Assembly (NCBI GenBank): GCA_002841395.1
Contig: PGZM01000001.1
Location: 234,089-298,088, forward strand
Source: Firmicutes bacterium HGW-Firmicutes-9
GTDB taxonomy: Bacteria > Bacillota > Clostridia > Christensenellales > CAG-138
Length of the DNA: 64,000 nucleotides
Reading direction: 5' to 3'
Below, piece by piece: positions 42,935 to 52,324 of this stretch. Under the pieces are notes generated by a model. It had not been told where the DNA came from. It saw only the letters and a list, made by a program, of their open reading frames with translations, and ran no database searches. The translations under genes and the position numbers were made by a program. Each line of letters opens with the position of its first letter. Position 1 is the first letter of the stretch.

Positions 42935-43665
42935 GACAGCAGACCGATGCCTCCAAGTCCGCGCTGAACATCTCGAATCTTTCCGTCTCCTATGGGCGGA
43001 TCGAAGCGCTCAAGCGCATCAACATGCAGATCAAAGAGGGCGAAATCGTCGCCATTCTCGGTGCAAACGGCGCGGGCAAATCCAGCCTGCTGCGCGCGAT
43101 CTCCGGCCTTGTGTCGCCCTCCGGCGGTGAGATTCAGTCCTACGGCAAGGTCATCAGCAACGTTCCGGCGGAGAAGCTCGTCTCTCGCGGCATCGTGCAG
43201 TCTCCCGAAGGACGCCAGATTTTCTTCGATCTTTCGGTGGAAGATAACCTCATCGCGGGCGGGTTCACCGTCAGCGCGGCGGAGCGAAAGAAGAACCTCT
43301 CGATGGTTTATGAGCGCTTCCCGATTCTCGGCAAACGTGCAAAGCAGATTGCCGGAACGCTCTCTGGCGGCGAACAGCAGATGCTTGCCATCGGGCGCGC
43401 GCTCATGGCAAACCCAAAGATTCTGCTGCTGGACGAACCGTCTCTCGGTCTCGCACCGCTGATCGTTCGGGACATTTTCTCGATCGTTCAGTCGCTCAAC
43501 GCGCAGGGTGTGACCGTAGTTCTCGTAGAGCAAAACGCAAAGCAGTCGCTGAAGATTGCAAATTATGCCTACGTGCTGGAAGTCGGCAGCGTGTCGATCG
43601 AAGGACCCGCGGACGAACTGCTGCGGGACGAGCGCGTGATAGACGCGTATCTGGGCAAGGGTTGA
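42931..43665 (+). CDS. livF: Liv-type ABC ATPase LivF
   Basis: 244 residues. GANGAGKSSLLRAISG, QSPEGRQIF (the LivF Q-loop), LSGGEQQMLAIGRAL, LLLDEPSLGLAP and VLVEQNAKQSL are all present. Overlaps livG by four bases (ATGA). Works as a heterodimer with LivG. Confidence 0.94.
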   Translation: MRQQTDASKSALNISNLSVSYGRIEALKRINMQIKEGEIVAILGANGAGKSSLLRAISGLVSPSGGEIQSYGKVISNVPAEKLVSRGIVQSPEGRQIFFDLSVEDNLIAGGFTVSAAERKKNLSMVYERFPILGKRAKQIAGTLSGGEQQMLAIGRALMANPKILLLDEPSLGLAPLIVRDIFSIVQSLNAQGVTVVLVEQNAKQSLKIANYAYVLEVGSVSIEGPADELLRDERVIDAYLGKG

Positions 43666-43751
43666 GTTCAGTAGTTGAACTGCTTGCCGCAACAAGAGTG
43701 ATTTGGCAGTTTTGCCATTCATAAACGAAAGCAAATAAAAGGAGGAAGACC

Positions 43752-45059
43752 ATGAAGAAACTCGTATCGTTGATTTTGGTGTTTATGATGATCAGCTCCG
43801 TTTTCGCCTGCGCACCGCAAACACAGCCCGAAACCACAGAACCCGCCGCCGCGACGGAAACGCAGGAAGCCGCCGCAGAACCCGAAGTGACGGAAGCCCC
43901 GGCTCCGACGCAGGGGGTGACGGACACTGAAATCCTCATCGCAAACAGCATCGCCGTCTCCGGCGCCTACGCGCCCGTCGGTGTACCGTTTAAGTACGGC
44001 ATGGAAGCCTATTTTAAGATGGTTAACGACAACGGCGGCATCGCCGGCAGAACCATCAACTACACACATACCGACGATGAATTCTCGCCCGAGAAAGGCA
44101 TCGCGGCGTTTGAAAAGTTCTTCTATGATGACAAAGTGTTCGCCATCGTCGGCCACTTCGGCACGCCCGTCGTCGCCGCAACGCTGGATGAGATGAAGAC
44201 GCTCGGTATCCCCACCGTCTACTACGCAACCGGCATCGGCCAGCTGTATCAGGACAAGGCAGAGGGCAACGACCGCTCCTCCTTCCCGATTCAGCCGATC
44301 TACACCACCGAAGGCCAGGTCATGGTGGCATATGCAAAGGGCTACTTCAACGCGCAGACCGTCGGTGTTGTGTACACCAATGACGACGCGGGCAAGTCCC
44401 TGTTTGAAGGCATCTCGATTGCCGCCGAAAAATACGGCGTGACCCTCGTTTCCGAGTCCATCCAGGCCGGCGCAACCGACGCATCCGCGCAGGTTGCCAA
44501 GGTGAAGGATTGCGACATCGTCATCGCGGCGATGATTCAGGCGACCTTCCCGGTTCTGATCAAGGAAATGGAAAAGCAGGACATCATGAAGCCCGTCCTG
44601 ACCACCTACGTCAACGTCTCCAAGACGCTGACCGACGCCAACGCAGAGCATGTGCAGAAGCTCATGAAGACCGAGGGCGCGGGCATCTACGGCCTAGGTT
44701 GGGTTGACACCACCGATCTGACCACCGAAGAGTTCGTCAACTTCTACAAGTACATGCCGCTCGTCGGTGCAACCGAAGCGGACATGAACGCGTTCGCCAT
44801 GACCGGCTGGATCGCGAGCAGCGTATTCTGCCAGGGTCTCGAGCGCGCTGGTAAAGACCTCACTTGGGAAAGCTTTATGGATGCGATGGAATCCGCGCCG
44901 ATTCAGAACCCATTTGGCGGCAGCGTTGACTTCTCGGATGGACAGCGTAAGGGCACCACGGAGATGAACCTCTCCAAGATGGACGACACCGCAGCCTCCG
45001 GCTGGTCGCTGATCATCCCGATCAAGAGCATCGACGATATTCTCGCCGGTGTGAACTAA
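43752..45059 (+). CDS. livK: Liv-type substrate-binding lipoprotein (LivK family)
   Basis: 435 residues. Signal peptide MKKLVSLILVFMMISS, lipobox VFAC, then a 35-residue Thr/Glu/Ala/Pro linker and the type I binding fold of LivJ/K (TEILIANSIAVSGAYAPVGVPFKYGMEAYF-like opening, GGIAGRTI, FAIVGHFGTPVVAATL, VVYTNDDAGKSLFEGI). AGGAGGA precedes ATG 43752. An 86-bp gap with a short GTTCA/TGAAC hairpin separates it from livF. Ligand not deducible. Confidence 0.93.
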   Translation: MKKLVSLILVFMMISSVFACAPQTQPETTEPAAATETQEAAAEPEVTEAPAPTQGVTDTEILIANSIAVSGAYAPVGVPFKYGMEAYFKMVNDNGGIAGRTINYTHTDDEFSPEKGIAAFEKFFYDDKVFAIVGHFGTPVVAATLDEMKTLGIPTVYYATGIGQLYQDKAEGNDRSSFPIQPIYTTEGQVMVAYAKGYFNAQTVGVVYTNDDAGKSLFEGISIAAEKYGVTLVSESIQAGATDASAQVAKVKDCDIVIAAMIQATFPVLIKEMEKQDIMKPVLTTYVNVSKTLTDANAEHVQKLMKTEGAGIYGLGWVDTTDLTTEEFVNFYKYMPLVGATEADMNAFAMTGWIASSVFCQGLERAGKDLTWESFMDAMESAPIQNPFGGSVDFSDGQRKGTTEMNLSKMDDTAASGWSLIIPIKSIDDILAGVN

Positions 45060-45130
45060 CCGACTCCTTCGGCAGAGCTCCAACTGCCGATGCGTTCCGG
45101 CTTACCTGAGCCGGGTATCGGAACCAAAGA

Positions 45131-45174
45131 AGAAAGAAGAGCTTCCTATTATAGAAAGCTCTTCTTTCTGTTTG
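45131..45174 (+). terminator. Intrinsic terminator of the Liv operon
   Basis: AGAAAGAAGAGCTT pairs perfectly with AAGCTCTTCTTTCT around an 11-base loop, followed by GTTTGTT. Confidence 0.8.
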
Positions 45175-45251
45175 TTGGTTACCATTCACAAAGAGGCGTG
45201 ATCTCACATTAAAACTTAGGTTTGCGGAAATGCGCAGAGGACAAATTCGTG

Positions 45252-45260
45252 TGCTATAAT
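45252..45260 (+). promoter_or_regulatory. Extended -10 promoter of the deacetylase gene
   Basis: TGCTATAAT without a recognisable -35; the start codon is about 60 bases downstream. Confidence 0.55.
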
Positions 45261-45318
45261 GGCAACTGATGATTTCACGTTCCAATACTAGTTTGAGAAT
45301 CATGTAAGGTGAGTGATT

Positions 45319-46068
45319 ATGTCGTTTCCCGTATTGCTGTACCATGAGATTCGCGAAAGCGCGATGCACCATCCCGGCCAGACGTCGCCGATTGAGGTCA
45401 GGCAGGATTATAAGGATCAGCTTCCTGCGCCGCTCTTTGTCACGCTGGAACAGTTTGCCGAGCAGATGGAGTATCTTGCCGCGAACAACTATCACACGCT
45501 GACGCTTGCGGAGATCAAGGCCTATTATTACGACAACGCCGTCTTGCCGGAGAAATCCGTGCTGCTGACGTTTGACGACTGCTATCAGTCGATCGGGTTG
45601 TATGCGTATCCGATTCTGAAAAAGCACCGGTTCCACGCGGTCGCATTTGTCGTGACGGGGTGGTTGAACGCGCAACCAAAACCCTTTACACCGGATCATT
45701 CTGTTTGCATGACGCAGGAAGAGCTTTCGGAATTGACGGATGTGTTTGAGTACGCCAACCATTCGCATTCGTTCCACACGCGGCAGGACATAAAGATCAG
45801 CCGGATGATGACCGCGCAGGATCAGGAACTGATCGCCGATTTAAAAACGTGCAGCGAGCATTCGCTGATCTCGGCAAAAGATGTGTTTGCGTATCCATTC
45901 GGGCTGTACACCGAGCAGAACATCAATCTGCTGCGAGAGTCGGGCGTTCGGTTGGCGTTTACATGCGAGCAGGGGCAAAACGATAGCACGACCGATCCGC
46001 TTTTACTCAGGCGAAACTTGATACCGTACATGATGGATATGGAAACGTTCCGTCGTGTCGTGGGTTGA
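45319..46068 (+). CDS. Polysaccharide deacetylase (NodB-like)
   Basis: 249 residues beginning FPVLLYHEI. Metal and catalytic motifs: LLTFDDCYQS (TFDD, with Cys where Gly is usual), NHSHSFH (His-x3-His), and FAYPFG. These CE4 enzymes remove N- or O-acetyl groups from glycans. There is no signal peptide, so it acts in the cytoplasm or is exported in another way. ATG 45319 follows AAGGTGAG. It precedes an ABC binding-protein gene by 40 bp and may be co-transcribed with it. Confidence 0.85.
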   Translation: MSFPVLLYHEIRESAMHHPGQTSPIEVRQDYKDQLPAPLFVTLEQFAEQMEYLAANNYHTLTLAEIKAYYYDNAVLPEKSVLLTFDDCYQSIGLYAYPILKKHRFHAVAFVVTGWLNAQPKPFTPDHSVCMTQEELSELTDVFEYANHSHSFHTRQDIKISRMMTAQDQELIADLKTCSEHSLISAKDVFAYPFGLYTEQNINLLRESGVRLAFTCEQGQNDSTTDPLLLRRNLIPYMMDMETFRRVVG

Positions 46069-46108
46069 TAGCATATAAAACTACAAAGATAATCAGGAGC
46101 AAAATGGA

Positions 46109-47053
46109 ATGAAAAAAAGACTACTTGTGATACTTTCGCTGATGCTGACCCTTGCGCTGCTGCTTACCGGCTGCGCAACGAAAGCCGTGCCGGAGATGAC
46201 GTTGTCCGGCAAAACACTCAACATCGGCGTGCTGCCGGCAGAGTCGGCGATCCCCATCATTCTTGCGTATGAGAAGGGCTTCTTTGAAGAAGCGGGATTG
46301 CAGGTTTCGATCAAGGCCTTCTCCTCGCCAAACGACCGGAATGTCGCGGTGCAGGCAAAGGAACTGGATGGCGTGATCGGAGACGTGATGACGGCGGCGG
46401 TGTTTGTTGACAAAGGTATCCCGATGAATATCACATCGGATATCAGCGAGGACTTCAAAATCCTGTCCTCCCCGAACTCCGGTGTAACGCAGATGAAGGA
46501 TTTGGCGGGCAAGAGCGTTTCTCTGGTCAAAAACTTCATTCTGGAATACATCATGGATCAGTTTGCGGCAAAAGACGGATTTACGTATGAAATCGTAGAG
46601 ATTCCCTCCTTCTCCGGTAGAGCAGAAGCGCTGATTGCGGATCAGGTGGACGCTGTCGTCTTCACCGAACCGCAGGCGGGTATGCTCGTGCAGCAGGGGG
46701 CGCATCTGTTGGGTAGCTCCAAAGAGGCCGGCATCAAGGGCGGAACGCTCATGTTCATGGATGACGTCATCAACGATCGTCCCGGGGATATCAGCGCGTT
46801 CTATCAGGCATACAATCGGGCGGTTGACTATATGAACAGCACCGATGTGGCGGAATACAGCACGATACTGACCAACTATCAGTTCCCGGCAGCGATAAGT
46901 GATTATCTCACCGGAATGTACGGTACCTTCCAGCATGCCAACGTGATCGCACAGGATCAGTTTGACAGCATCATCAGCTGGACGAAGGACAAAGAGCTGA
47001 TCGGCAAGCTCTACACCTACGACGAACTGACTGACTTCTCGTTTATCCAATAA
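46109..47053 (+). CDS. ABC substrate-binding lipoprotein, SsuA/ThiY/NMT1 family
   Basis: 314 residues. Signal peptide with lipobox LLTGC, then a type II binding fold: LNIGVLPAESAIPIILAYEKGFFEEAGL, ELDGVIGDVMTAAVF, DLAGKSVSLV, DAVVFTEPQAGML. The family binds sulphonates, nitrate, thiamine precursors or similar. Its likely permease and ATPase partners are directly downstream on the opposite strand, tail to tail, an unusual split. No TPP riboswitch is seen in the 40-bp gap before it. Confidence 0.88.
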   Translation: MKKRLLVILSLMLTLALLLTGCATKAVPEMTLSGKTLNIGVLPAESAIPIILAYEKGFFEEAGLQVSIKAFSSPNDRNVAVQAKELDGVIGDVMTAAVFVDKGIPMNITSDISEDFKILSSPNSGVTQMKDLAGKSVSLVKNFILEYIMDQFAAKDGFTYEIVEIPSFSGRAEALIADQVDAVVFTEPQAGMLVQQGAHLLGSSKEAGIKGGTLMFMDDVINDRPGDISAFYQAYNRAVDYMNSTDVAEYSTILTNYQFPAAISDYLTGMYGTFQHANVIAQDQFDSIISWTKDKELIGKLYTYDELTDFSFIQ

Positions 47054-47070
47054 ACAAACAGATAGAAAAG

Positions 47071-47132
47071 ACCCTCCCGGCGAAGCGCCTCCGTACTTCG
47101 GATCGCCTTGCCGAGAGGGTTTTTTATTTTGC
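47071..47132. terminator. Intrinsic terminator after the binding-protein gene
   Basis: ACCCTC at 47071 pairs with GAGGGT ending at 47120, with CGGC/GCCG inside and a branched centre, followed by TTTTTTATTTT. Lies between convergent genes. Confidence 0.8.
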
Positions 47133-47894
47133 TTAGTTGCGTGCGTTTTGCTTTTGCCAAGGGACGCAGAGCCGCTCCAACCGATCCAGAAGATAGAAGA
47201 GCAGGATGCCGACGAACCCAAGCGCGAGGATCCCGCTGAACATCTCCACATAGTTCATCTTTGTCCACGCGCTGAGAATATAGTAGCCGATTCCGAACTG
47301 CGTTGCGTAGTTTTCCGCGAAGAACAGAGAGGCAAGCGAAATGCCGATGCTGATTCTCAGGCCGGAGAAGAGATATGGCAACACGGCGGGGAAGATCAGA
47401 TAGCGGTATTGTTGACGCTGCGACACGCAGAAGCTGTCCATCACTTTAAAATACACGGGATCAATCTGCGAAACCCCGTCCCGCATCGACAGCATAATCT
47501 GAAACACGATGATGAACAGGATCAGCATGATCTTTGAGGGGTTACCCAGCCCGAAGAGGAGCATGAACACCGGCAGAAACGCAATCTTGGGGATGGGATA
47601 GATGAAATACAACAGCGGCGAAAACAGCCGCTTGCAGGTCTTATTAACGCCGAGAAGCAGCCCCGCCGGAATGCCGAGAACGAGCGAGATCCCGACCGCC
47701 GCAGACACACGAAGCACACTAGCACCCGTGTGTTTCAGCAAAACGAGTGGAACAGACACAAAATATGCCAATGTTTCCAGCGGGGAAGGGATCGTATGCG
47801 TTTTGAGCAGCAGATGCAATATCTGCCAAATGAACAAAAAGCCGATAAACCCTGCCAGCTGGCTGCTCAAAAGACGCTTCAAAAACTGCTTCAT
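47133..47894 (-). CDS. ABC transporter permease, SsuC/TauC/ThiX type
   Basis: 253 residues with about six spans; VGISLVLGIPAGLLLGVN, YPIPKIAFLPVFMLLFGLG (the EAA-region approach), and FPAVLPYLFSGLRISIGISLA are family segments. The start at 47894 overlaps the stop of the ATPase gene by four bases. Presumed partner of the lipoprotein at 46109. Confidence 0.9.
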   Translation of the reverse strand: MKQFLKRLLSSQLAGFIGFLFIWQILHLLLKTHTIPSPLETLAYFVSVPLVLLKHTGASVLRVSAAVGISLVLGIPAGLLLGVNKTCKRLFSPLLYFIYPIPKIAFLPVFMLLFGLGNPSKIMLILFIIVFQIMLSMRDGVSQIDPVYFKVMDSFCVSQRQQYRYLIFPAVLPYLFSGLRISIGISLASLFFAENYATQFGIGYYILSAWTKMNYVEMFSGILALGFVGILLFYLLDRLERLCVPWQKQNARN

Positions 47895-48646
47895 GATGCT
47901 TCGAGCCTCAGGAGTTTCCGAATCCGGATGCACTCGTTATAAAACGAGATATCTTCCCGGGGATTCTGAATTGCAAAGCAGGGGTTCTCCTGCGCGGTTA
48001 ACGTTCCGTCCTCGCTCAAAATCAAGATCGTTTGTCCAAGCAGTACAGCTTCCTCAATATCATGCGTCACAAACAGCAGCGTCGCGCCTCGTAATTGCCT
48101 TTGCCGAAGGATCAGAGTTTGCAGCTCTTCCTTTGTCATGGCATCGAGCGCGGAGGTGGGCTCGTCCATCAATAAAAGATCAGGGTCGCAGATCAACGTC
48201 CTTGCCAGAGCGACACGTTGCTTTTCACCGCCGCTCAACTGATGCGGGTATTTGTCCTTGTGCGGCTCCAGGTGCAATTCCGTCAGAAGGGACATGACCT
48301 GCGCGCTGTGATCCTTGCTTCCGATCCGCATCTTCAGCGGCATGGATATCGCTTGAAATACGGTTTGCCACGGAAAGAGACCAAGCTCCTGAAACAAAAA
48401 AGAGGTTTCTTTTCTAGGACCTGTTACCGTTTTGCCGTCAATTGTCACGCCGCCCAGATCGGGTTTTAGGAAACCTGCGATGAGGTTCAATAGTGTGCTC
48501 TTACCGATGCCGGATTTTCCGATCAGGGCATAGGTGCTGTCGCGCAGCAAATCTATGGAAATATCTCGAATCACAACGGAATCCCCGAATGAGAAGGAGA
48601 CGTGATCCAGTTTGACATGGGTTTGTTTCGCGTTACAGCATTCCAT
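47891..48646 (-). CDS. ABC transporter ATPase, SsuB/TauB/ThiZ type
   Basis: 251 residues. Walker A GKSGIGKSTLLN, Q-loop FLFQELGLFPW, signature LSGGEKQRVALARTL, Walker B LLLMDEPTSALD and H-loop FVTHDIEEA. Minus-strand first gene of a two-gene unit with the permease. Confidence 0.92.
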   Translation of the reverse strand: MECCNAKQTHVKLDHVSFSFGDSVVIRDISIDLLRDSTYALIGKSGIGKSTLLNLIAGFLKPDLGGVTIDGKTVTGPRKETSFLFQELGLFPWQTVFQAISMPLKMRIGSKDHSAQVMSLLTELHLEPHKDKYPHQLSGGEKQRVALARTLICDPDLLLMDEPTSALDAMTKEELQTLILRQRQLRGATLLFVTHDIEEAVLLGQTILILSEDGTLTAQENPCFAIQNPREDISFYNECIRIRKLLRLEAS

Positions 48647-49113
48647 TGATTTCGCCTCGTTGATATCCTAATGAACCTGATTGCGGATATACATTCGTTG
48701 TTTTATAGATTGTATCATTCACGGGAGCGATAGGCAAAGGAAGGTTAACATCATCTTGTAGCGCATCCGATGTAGACATGAACGGATAGGCCATCCGCAT
48801 GGATTACTATATTTTCATTACTGCTAATTGTGGAGTGAAACTGGATAAAATGGTGGAATCGTGAGGCGTAGATCGATTGGTGAAAGCGCACATGCATTCA
48901 ATAATTGCGTATTTTGTTCGCTCCTAATGATGTCCTCCTCTAATTGTTTATGAACACGTCTTGGATTGAATCGGAAAATTGCGTTTTTGATGAATAGAAT
49001 GTGGAATGTATAGTATACAAATTTACCCGCTTGAAAGTGCCTGTTTAGTGGAAATTACGCAGAAGATCTTTGAGGATAGATCACTTTATACAATTTTAAA
49101 ACTGCCACACTGC
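48647..49113. other. Gene-free stretch between divergent transporter operons
   Basis: AT-rich, no open frame with coding character on either strand, no repeat or RNA fold that I can support. It must hold the minus-strand promoter of the ATPase-permease pair, which I cannot place. Confidence 0.6.
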
Positions 49114-49142
49114 TTGACGCGATGAAGTTGTCAGTTTATACT
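49114..49142 (+). promoter_or_regulatory. Sigma-70 promoter of the busR-opuC operon
   Basis: TTGACG at 49114, 17-base spacer, TATACT at 49137; the start codon is 42 bases downstream. Confidence 0.65.
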
Positions 49143-49183
49143 TTGTAAGGTGCGACAAAAATATTTTGCAGCGAGGGCGATAT

Positions 49184-49864
49184 ATGAGTGATTTAGAACG
49201 CTCACCAAATTATCTGAAAATCGCAATTCGGATAGCGGAGAGAATAGTAAACGGCGATTTGACGGTCGGCCAACGTGTATCCGGGAGATCGCTGTTGGCG
49301 CCGGAATATGGCGTTTCACCGGAGACCATACGGCGCGCGCTCAAATTGTTGTCCGACATGAAAATTGTCGACATCAAGGACAAGAGCGGCGTTTATGTCC
49401 TTTCGGCAGATAATGCAAAGCGGTATCTCAAAAACTTCGAAGGCTGGAACGAGCAAAGAGAGTTGAGAGCCAAGTTTAAAACACTGCTGGCACAAAACAG
49501 CGAGTTGAACCGTCAAATTGCAAAGATTTACGACGATATTTCAGGTTCGCTGGACGCGATTTCATCCTCGAATCGCAACTTGCCAACATATGAAGTTCGG
49601 GTCAGCCCGGACTCGGTACACGTTGGGAAAAGCATTGGCGCGATCCGATTCTGGCAGTTTACGGGGGCTACAATTATCGCGATTCGCCGCGCTCATAATT
49701 TGATTCTTTCCCCGGGACCATATGCGGAGATCTATGGCGGAGACGTGATCGTGTTTGTCGGAGATGTCGCAACCGTTCAGTCGGTAGAACGCTTTTTAGG
49801 AGGTAATGATTGCGTAGAAATACAATCCCCCCAAGAGAAGGAGGAAATGGATGATTCAATTTGA
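49184..49864 (+). CDS. busR: BusR-like GntR/RCK_C regulator, probable c-di-AMP sensor
   Basis: 226 residues in three parts: a GntR winged helix (residues 1-78, LLAPEYGVSPETIRRALKLL), a helical coiled-coil spacer (80-130), and a TrkA-C/RCK_C domain (about 135-210, VRVSPDSVHVGKSIGAIRFWQ without further interruption to GGDVIVFVGDVATVQSVERFLGG). This architecture is that of BusR, which binds c-di-AMP and represses glycine-betaine uptake. It directly precedes and overlaps by 14 bp an OpuC-type osmoprotectant transporter, which supports the assignment. The start is ATG 49184. Confidence 0.87.
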   Translation: MSDLERSPNYLKIAIRIAERIVNGDLTVGQRVSGRSLLAPEYGVSPETIRRALKLLSDMKIVDIKDKSGVYVLSADNAKRYLKNFEGWNEQRELRAKFKTLLAQNSELNRQIAKIYDDISGSLDAISSSNRNLPTYEVRVSPDSVHVGKSIGAIRFWQFTGATIIAIRRAHNLILSPGPYAEIYGGDVIVFVGDVATVQSVERFLGGNDCVEIQSPQEKEEMDDSI

Positions 49865-50963
49865 GCATGTTGTCAAAAAATATGGCGACGCGACCGTGCT
49901 GGACGATATTAGCTTTACGATCGAACCGGGACAATTCGCGGTGTTGATCGGCCCGTCTGGATGCGGAAAAACGACAACGTTAAAAACGATCAATCGGTTG
50001 ATCGAGCCAGATGATGGCACGGTTAGAATCGATGGAGACGATATTTCCGAGGTGAATCGCGTGCAGCTGCGCCGAAGAATCGGATACGTGATTCAGCAGA
50101 TCGGCTTGTTTCCCAACATGACGGTTGCGCAGAATATTACGGTTGTACCAAAGCTATTGAAGTACTCAAAAGAGGACTGCGACAAGATTGTCCATGACAT
50201 GCTGGAAATGGTAGACATGCCGTATGATCAATATGCGCATAAATATCCCTCTGAGATGTCCGGCGGACAGCAGCAAAGAATCGGCGTGCTCCGCGCGTTA
50301 GCCGCGTCCCCGCCGATCGTGCTGATGGACGAACCGTTTGGCGCGCTCGATCCGATGACGCGCAGCGCGCTGCAGGATGAAATACTGCATCTGCAAAAGA
50401 AACTCAAAAAGACGATCGTTTTCGTCACGCACGACATGGAAGAAGCGCTGAATCTTGCGGATGTGATCATCTTCATGGAAAACGGCAAAATCACGCAGAT
50501 GGCGCCGCCGGAAGAGATGCTGAAAAATCCCGCAAATGAAAGCGTCAAGAACTTCCTTGGCAAGCACATTGCCGTGGACGATCCTTCCACACTGACGGCG
50601 GCGGATTTCCTTCGCACAAATGTTGTGACAGTGGACAGCAAGAAGAGCCTTCGTACCTGCACTGCGCAGATGATGCGCAGCAATGTTGACTCTCTGATCG
50701 TCACCGACGAAAACGACAAATACATTGGCACGGTCTCTGTCGAGGACATCAAGTCCGTATCCGGCGACGATTTGCGGGTTGCAGATGTGTTGAAGAACGA
50801 TCGCGAGACGTTCCGCGTGGATGACGACGCAAAGAGATGCTTTGACAAGCTGCTCTCCACAAAAGACAACTATGTGATCGTGCTGAAACACGATGATACG
50901 GTTGCCGGTATCATCACAAAAACAAGCATAGCAAAGGCGCTAGCAGAGCGGCTCTGGGGGTGA
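49851..50963 (+). CDS. opuCA: Osmoprotectant ABC ATPase with CBS domains (OpuCA)
   Basis: 370 residues. Nucleotide domain: GPSGCGKTTTLKTIN, YVIQQIGLFPNMTV, MSGGQQQRIGVLRAL, LMDEPFGALDPMTR, FVTHDMEEAL. The last ~110 residues form two CBS modules (ADFLRTNVVTVDSKKSLRTC ... and VADVLKNDRETFRVDDD ...), the ionic-strength/nucleotide-sensing part of OpuA/OpuC. GAAGGAGG lies inside the busR 3' end before ATG 49851, so the two genes are translationally coupled. Confidence 0.93.
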   Translation: MIQFEHVVKKYGDATVLDDISFTIEPGQFAVLIGPSGCGKTTTLKTINRLIEPDDGTVRIDGDDISEVNRVQLRRRIGYVIQQIGLFPNMTVAQNITVVPKLLKYSKEDCDKIVHDMLEMVDMPYDQYAHKYPSEMSGGQQQRIGVLRALAASPPIVLMDEPFGALDPMTRSALQDEILHLQKKLKKTIVFVTHDMEEALNLADVIIFMENGKITQMAPPEEMLKNPANESVKNFLGKHIAVDDPSTLTAADFLRTNVVTVDSKKSLRTCTAQMMRSNVDSLIVTDENDKYIGTVSVEDIKSVSGDDLRVADVLKNDRETFRVDDDAKRCFDKLLSTKDNYVIVLKHDDTVAGIITKTSIAKALAERLWG

Positions 50964-50967
50964 CGAC

Positions 50968-51621
50968 ATGGAGTATCTGACAAAAATGATCGATCTCTAT
51001 GGCGAATCCCTGCTTAGAAACATCGGTATCCATCTGCTCTATGTATTTGCTTCGGTCAGCATCGGGTTTGTACTCGGACTAACACTGGGCATTCTGCTGT
51101 ATCGATCGGAAAAATACGCGAAGATCATCTTGCCCGTACTTTCCGTTTTCAATACGATCCCCGGTATCGTATTTATCGGCATCTTGTTTCTATACCTTGG
51201 CATGAAGCCGGCAACGGTCATCATTGCGTTGTCGATCTACGCGATGTTCCCGGTGCTGAAAAACACGTTCGTCGGGCTGACGAATGTGGAGCGCCGCTAT
51301 ATCGAGGCTGCGCGCGGCTGCGGAATGAACAACAGACAGATTCTATTTCGCGTGGAGCTGCCGCTCGCGATTCCGACGATTATCGGCGGACTGCGCATGG
51401 CGACGATCTATACCGTGAGCTGGAGCGTACTTGCCGCGATGATCGGTCTGGGCGGTCTGGGAGAGTTTATCTACCAGGGGATCAATATCAACCGGAATGA
51501 CATCATTCTTTTGGGCGCGATTCCAGCTGCTGTTTTAGCGATTGCGCTAGGGTTACTGATCGATGTGCTCCAGCGCAAAGTGACGCCGCGCGGAATTCGA
51601 AAGGAGCTGAATCGTAGATGA
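50968..51621 (+). CDS. opuCB: Osmoprotectant ABC permease (OpuCB)
   Basis: 217 residues, about five spans. VFNTIPGIVFIGILFLYLG, the EAA loop FVGLTNVERRYIEAARGCGM and GLGGLGEFIYQGI are typical of OpuCB/OpuCD. Four bases after opuCA. Handles glycine betaine, carnitine, choline or similar. Confidence 0.92.
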   Translation: MEYLTKMIDLYGESLLRNIGIHLLYVFASVSIGFVLGLTLGILLYRSEKYAKIILPVLSVFNTIPGIVFIGILFLYLGMKPATVIIALSIYAMFPVLKNTFVGLTNVERRYIEAARGCGMNNRQILFRVELPLAIPTIIGGLRMATIYTVSWSVLAAMIGLGGLGEFIYQGININRNDIILLGAIPAAVLAIALGLLIDVLQRKVTPRGIRKELNRR

Positions 51622-52223
51622 GTGTTTCCATTATTCTGGAGCATCTGCTGATGGTGGTTGCCGCCGTATTCTGCTCCATTCTGGTAGGCTTGCCGCTGGG
51701 GATTGCATCCTACTTCTTCACAAGGGTAAGACGCATCATCCTGTTTGTCGCGGATGTATTACAGACGGTGCCGTCGTTGGCTCTATTGGGTATCATTATG
51801 ATTTTTGTTGGTGCCGGAAAGACAACCGTCATCATCGGCATCACGCTGTATTCTCTTTTGCCAATCGTTCGAAACACCTATCTTGGGCTGTCGGAAGTTG
51901 ATCCCGGCGTCAAGGAAGCGGCGCGCGGCATGGGAATGAGCCGGTTTTACAGGCTGATGCATGTGGAGCTGCCGCTCGCTTTCCCGATTATTTTCACGGG
52001 AATTCGAATTGCTACCGTTAACGCGATTGGTACGGTTGTATTCGCGGCCTCGGTTGGCGGCGGCGGACTCGGCGCCATCATCTACAAGGGGATTCGCGTT
52101 ATGAATATGAAGTGGATTGCCTTTGGCACGCTGTCGCTGATGGCGATGGCGATTGTATTTGACATTGCAATGGGCGGCATTGAAACCCGGTTGAACCGGA
52201 AATTTTCAGGCCCGTCGAATTGA
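51618..52223 (+). CDS. opuCD: Osmoprotectant ABC permease (OpuCD)
   Basis: 201 residues, paralogous to OpuCB: VLQTVPSLALLGIIMIFVG, EAA loop YLGLSEVDPGVKEAARGMGM, and SVGGGGLGAIIYKGI. Overlaps OpuCB by four bases (ATGA). Confidence 0.92.
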   Translation: MSVSIILEHLLMVVAAVFCSILVGLPLGIASYFFTRVRRIILFVADVLQTVPSLALLGIIMIFVGAGKTTVIIGITLYSLLPIVRNTYLGLSEVDPGVKEAARGMGMSRFYRLMHVELPLAFPIIFTGIRIATVNAIGTVVFAASVGGGGLGAIIYKGIRVMNMKWIAFGTLSLMAMAIVFDIAMGGIETRLNRKFSGPSN

Positions 52224-52324
52224 ACGATTTCAGAATAACGTATGCAGCAATCAACTGCAGACAGAAAAGAGATGATTTACGGGAAGACCGTAATACGGTT
52301 TACCAAAATGAAAGGATAGAGAAA

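Noticed and set aside
48670..48700. ACCTGAT...GGATA resembling part of a TPP riboswitch near a ThiXYZ-type transporter
   Set aside because: The orientation is wrong for the transporter genes, and the CTGAGA half and the rest of the fold are missing.
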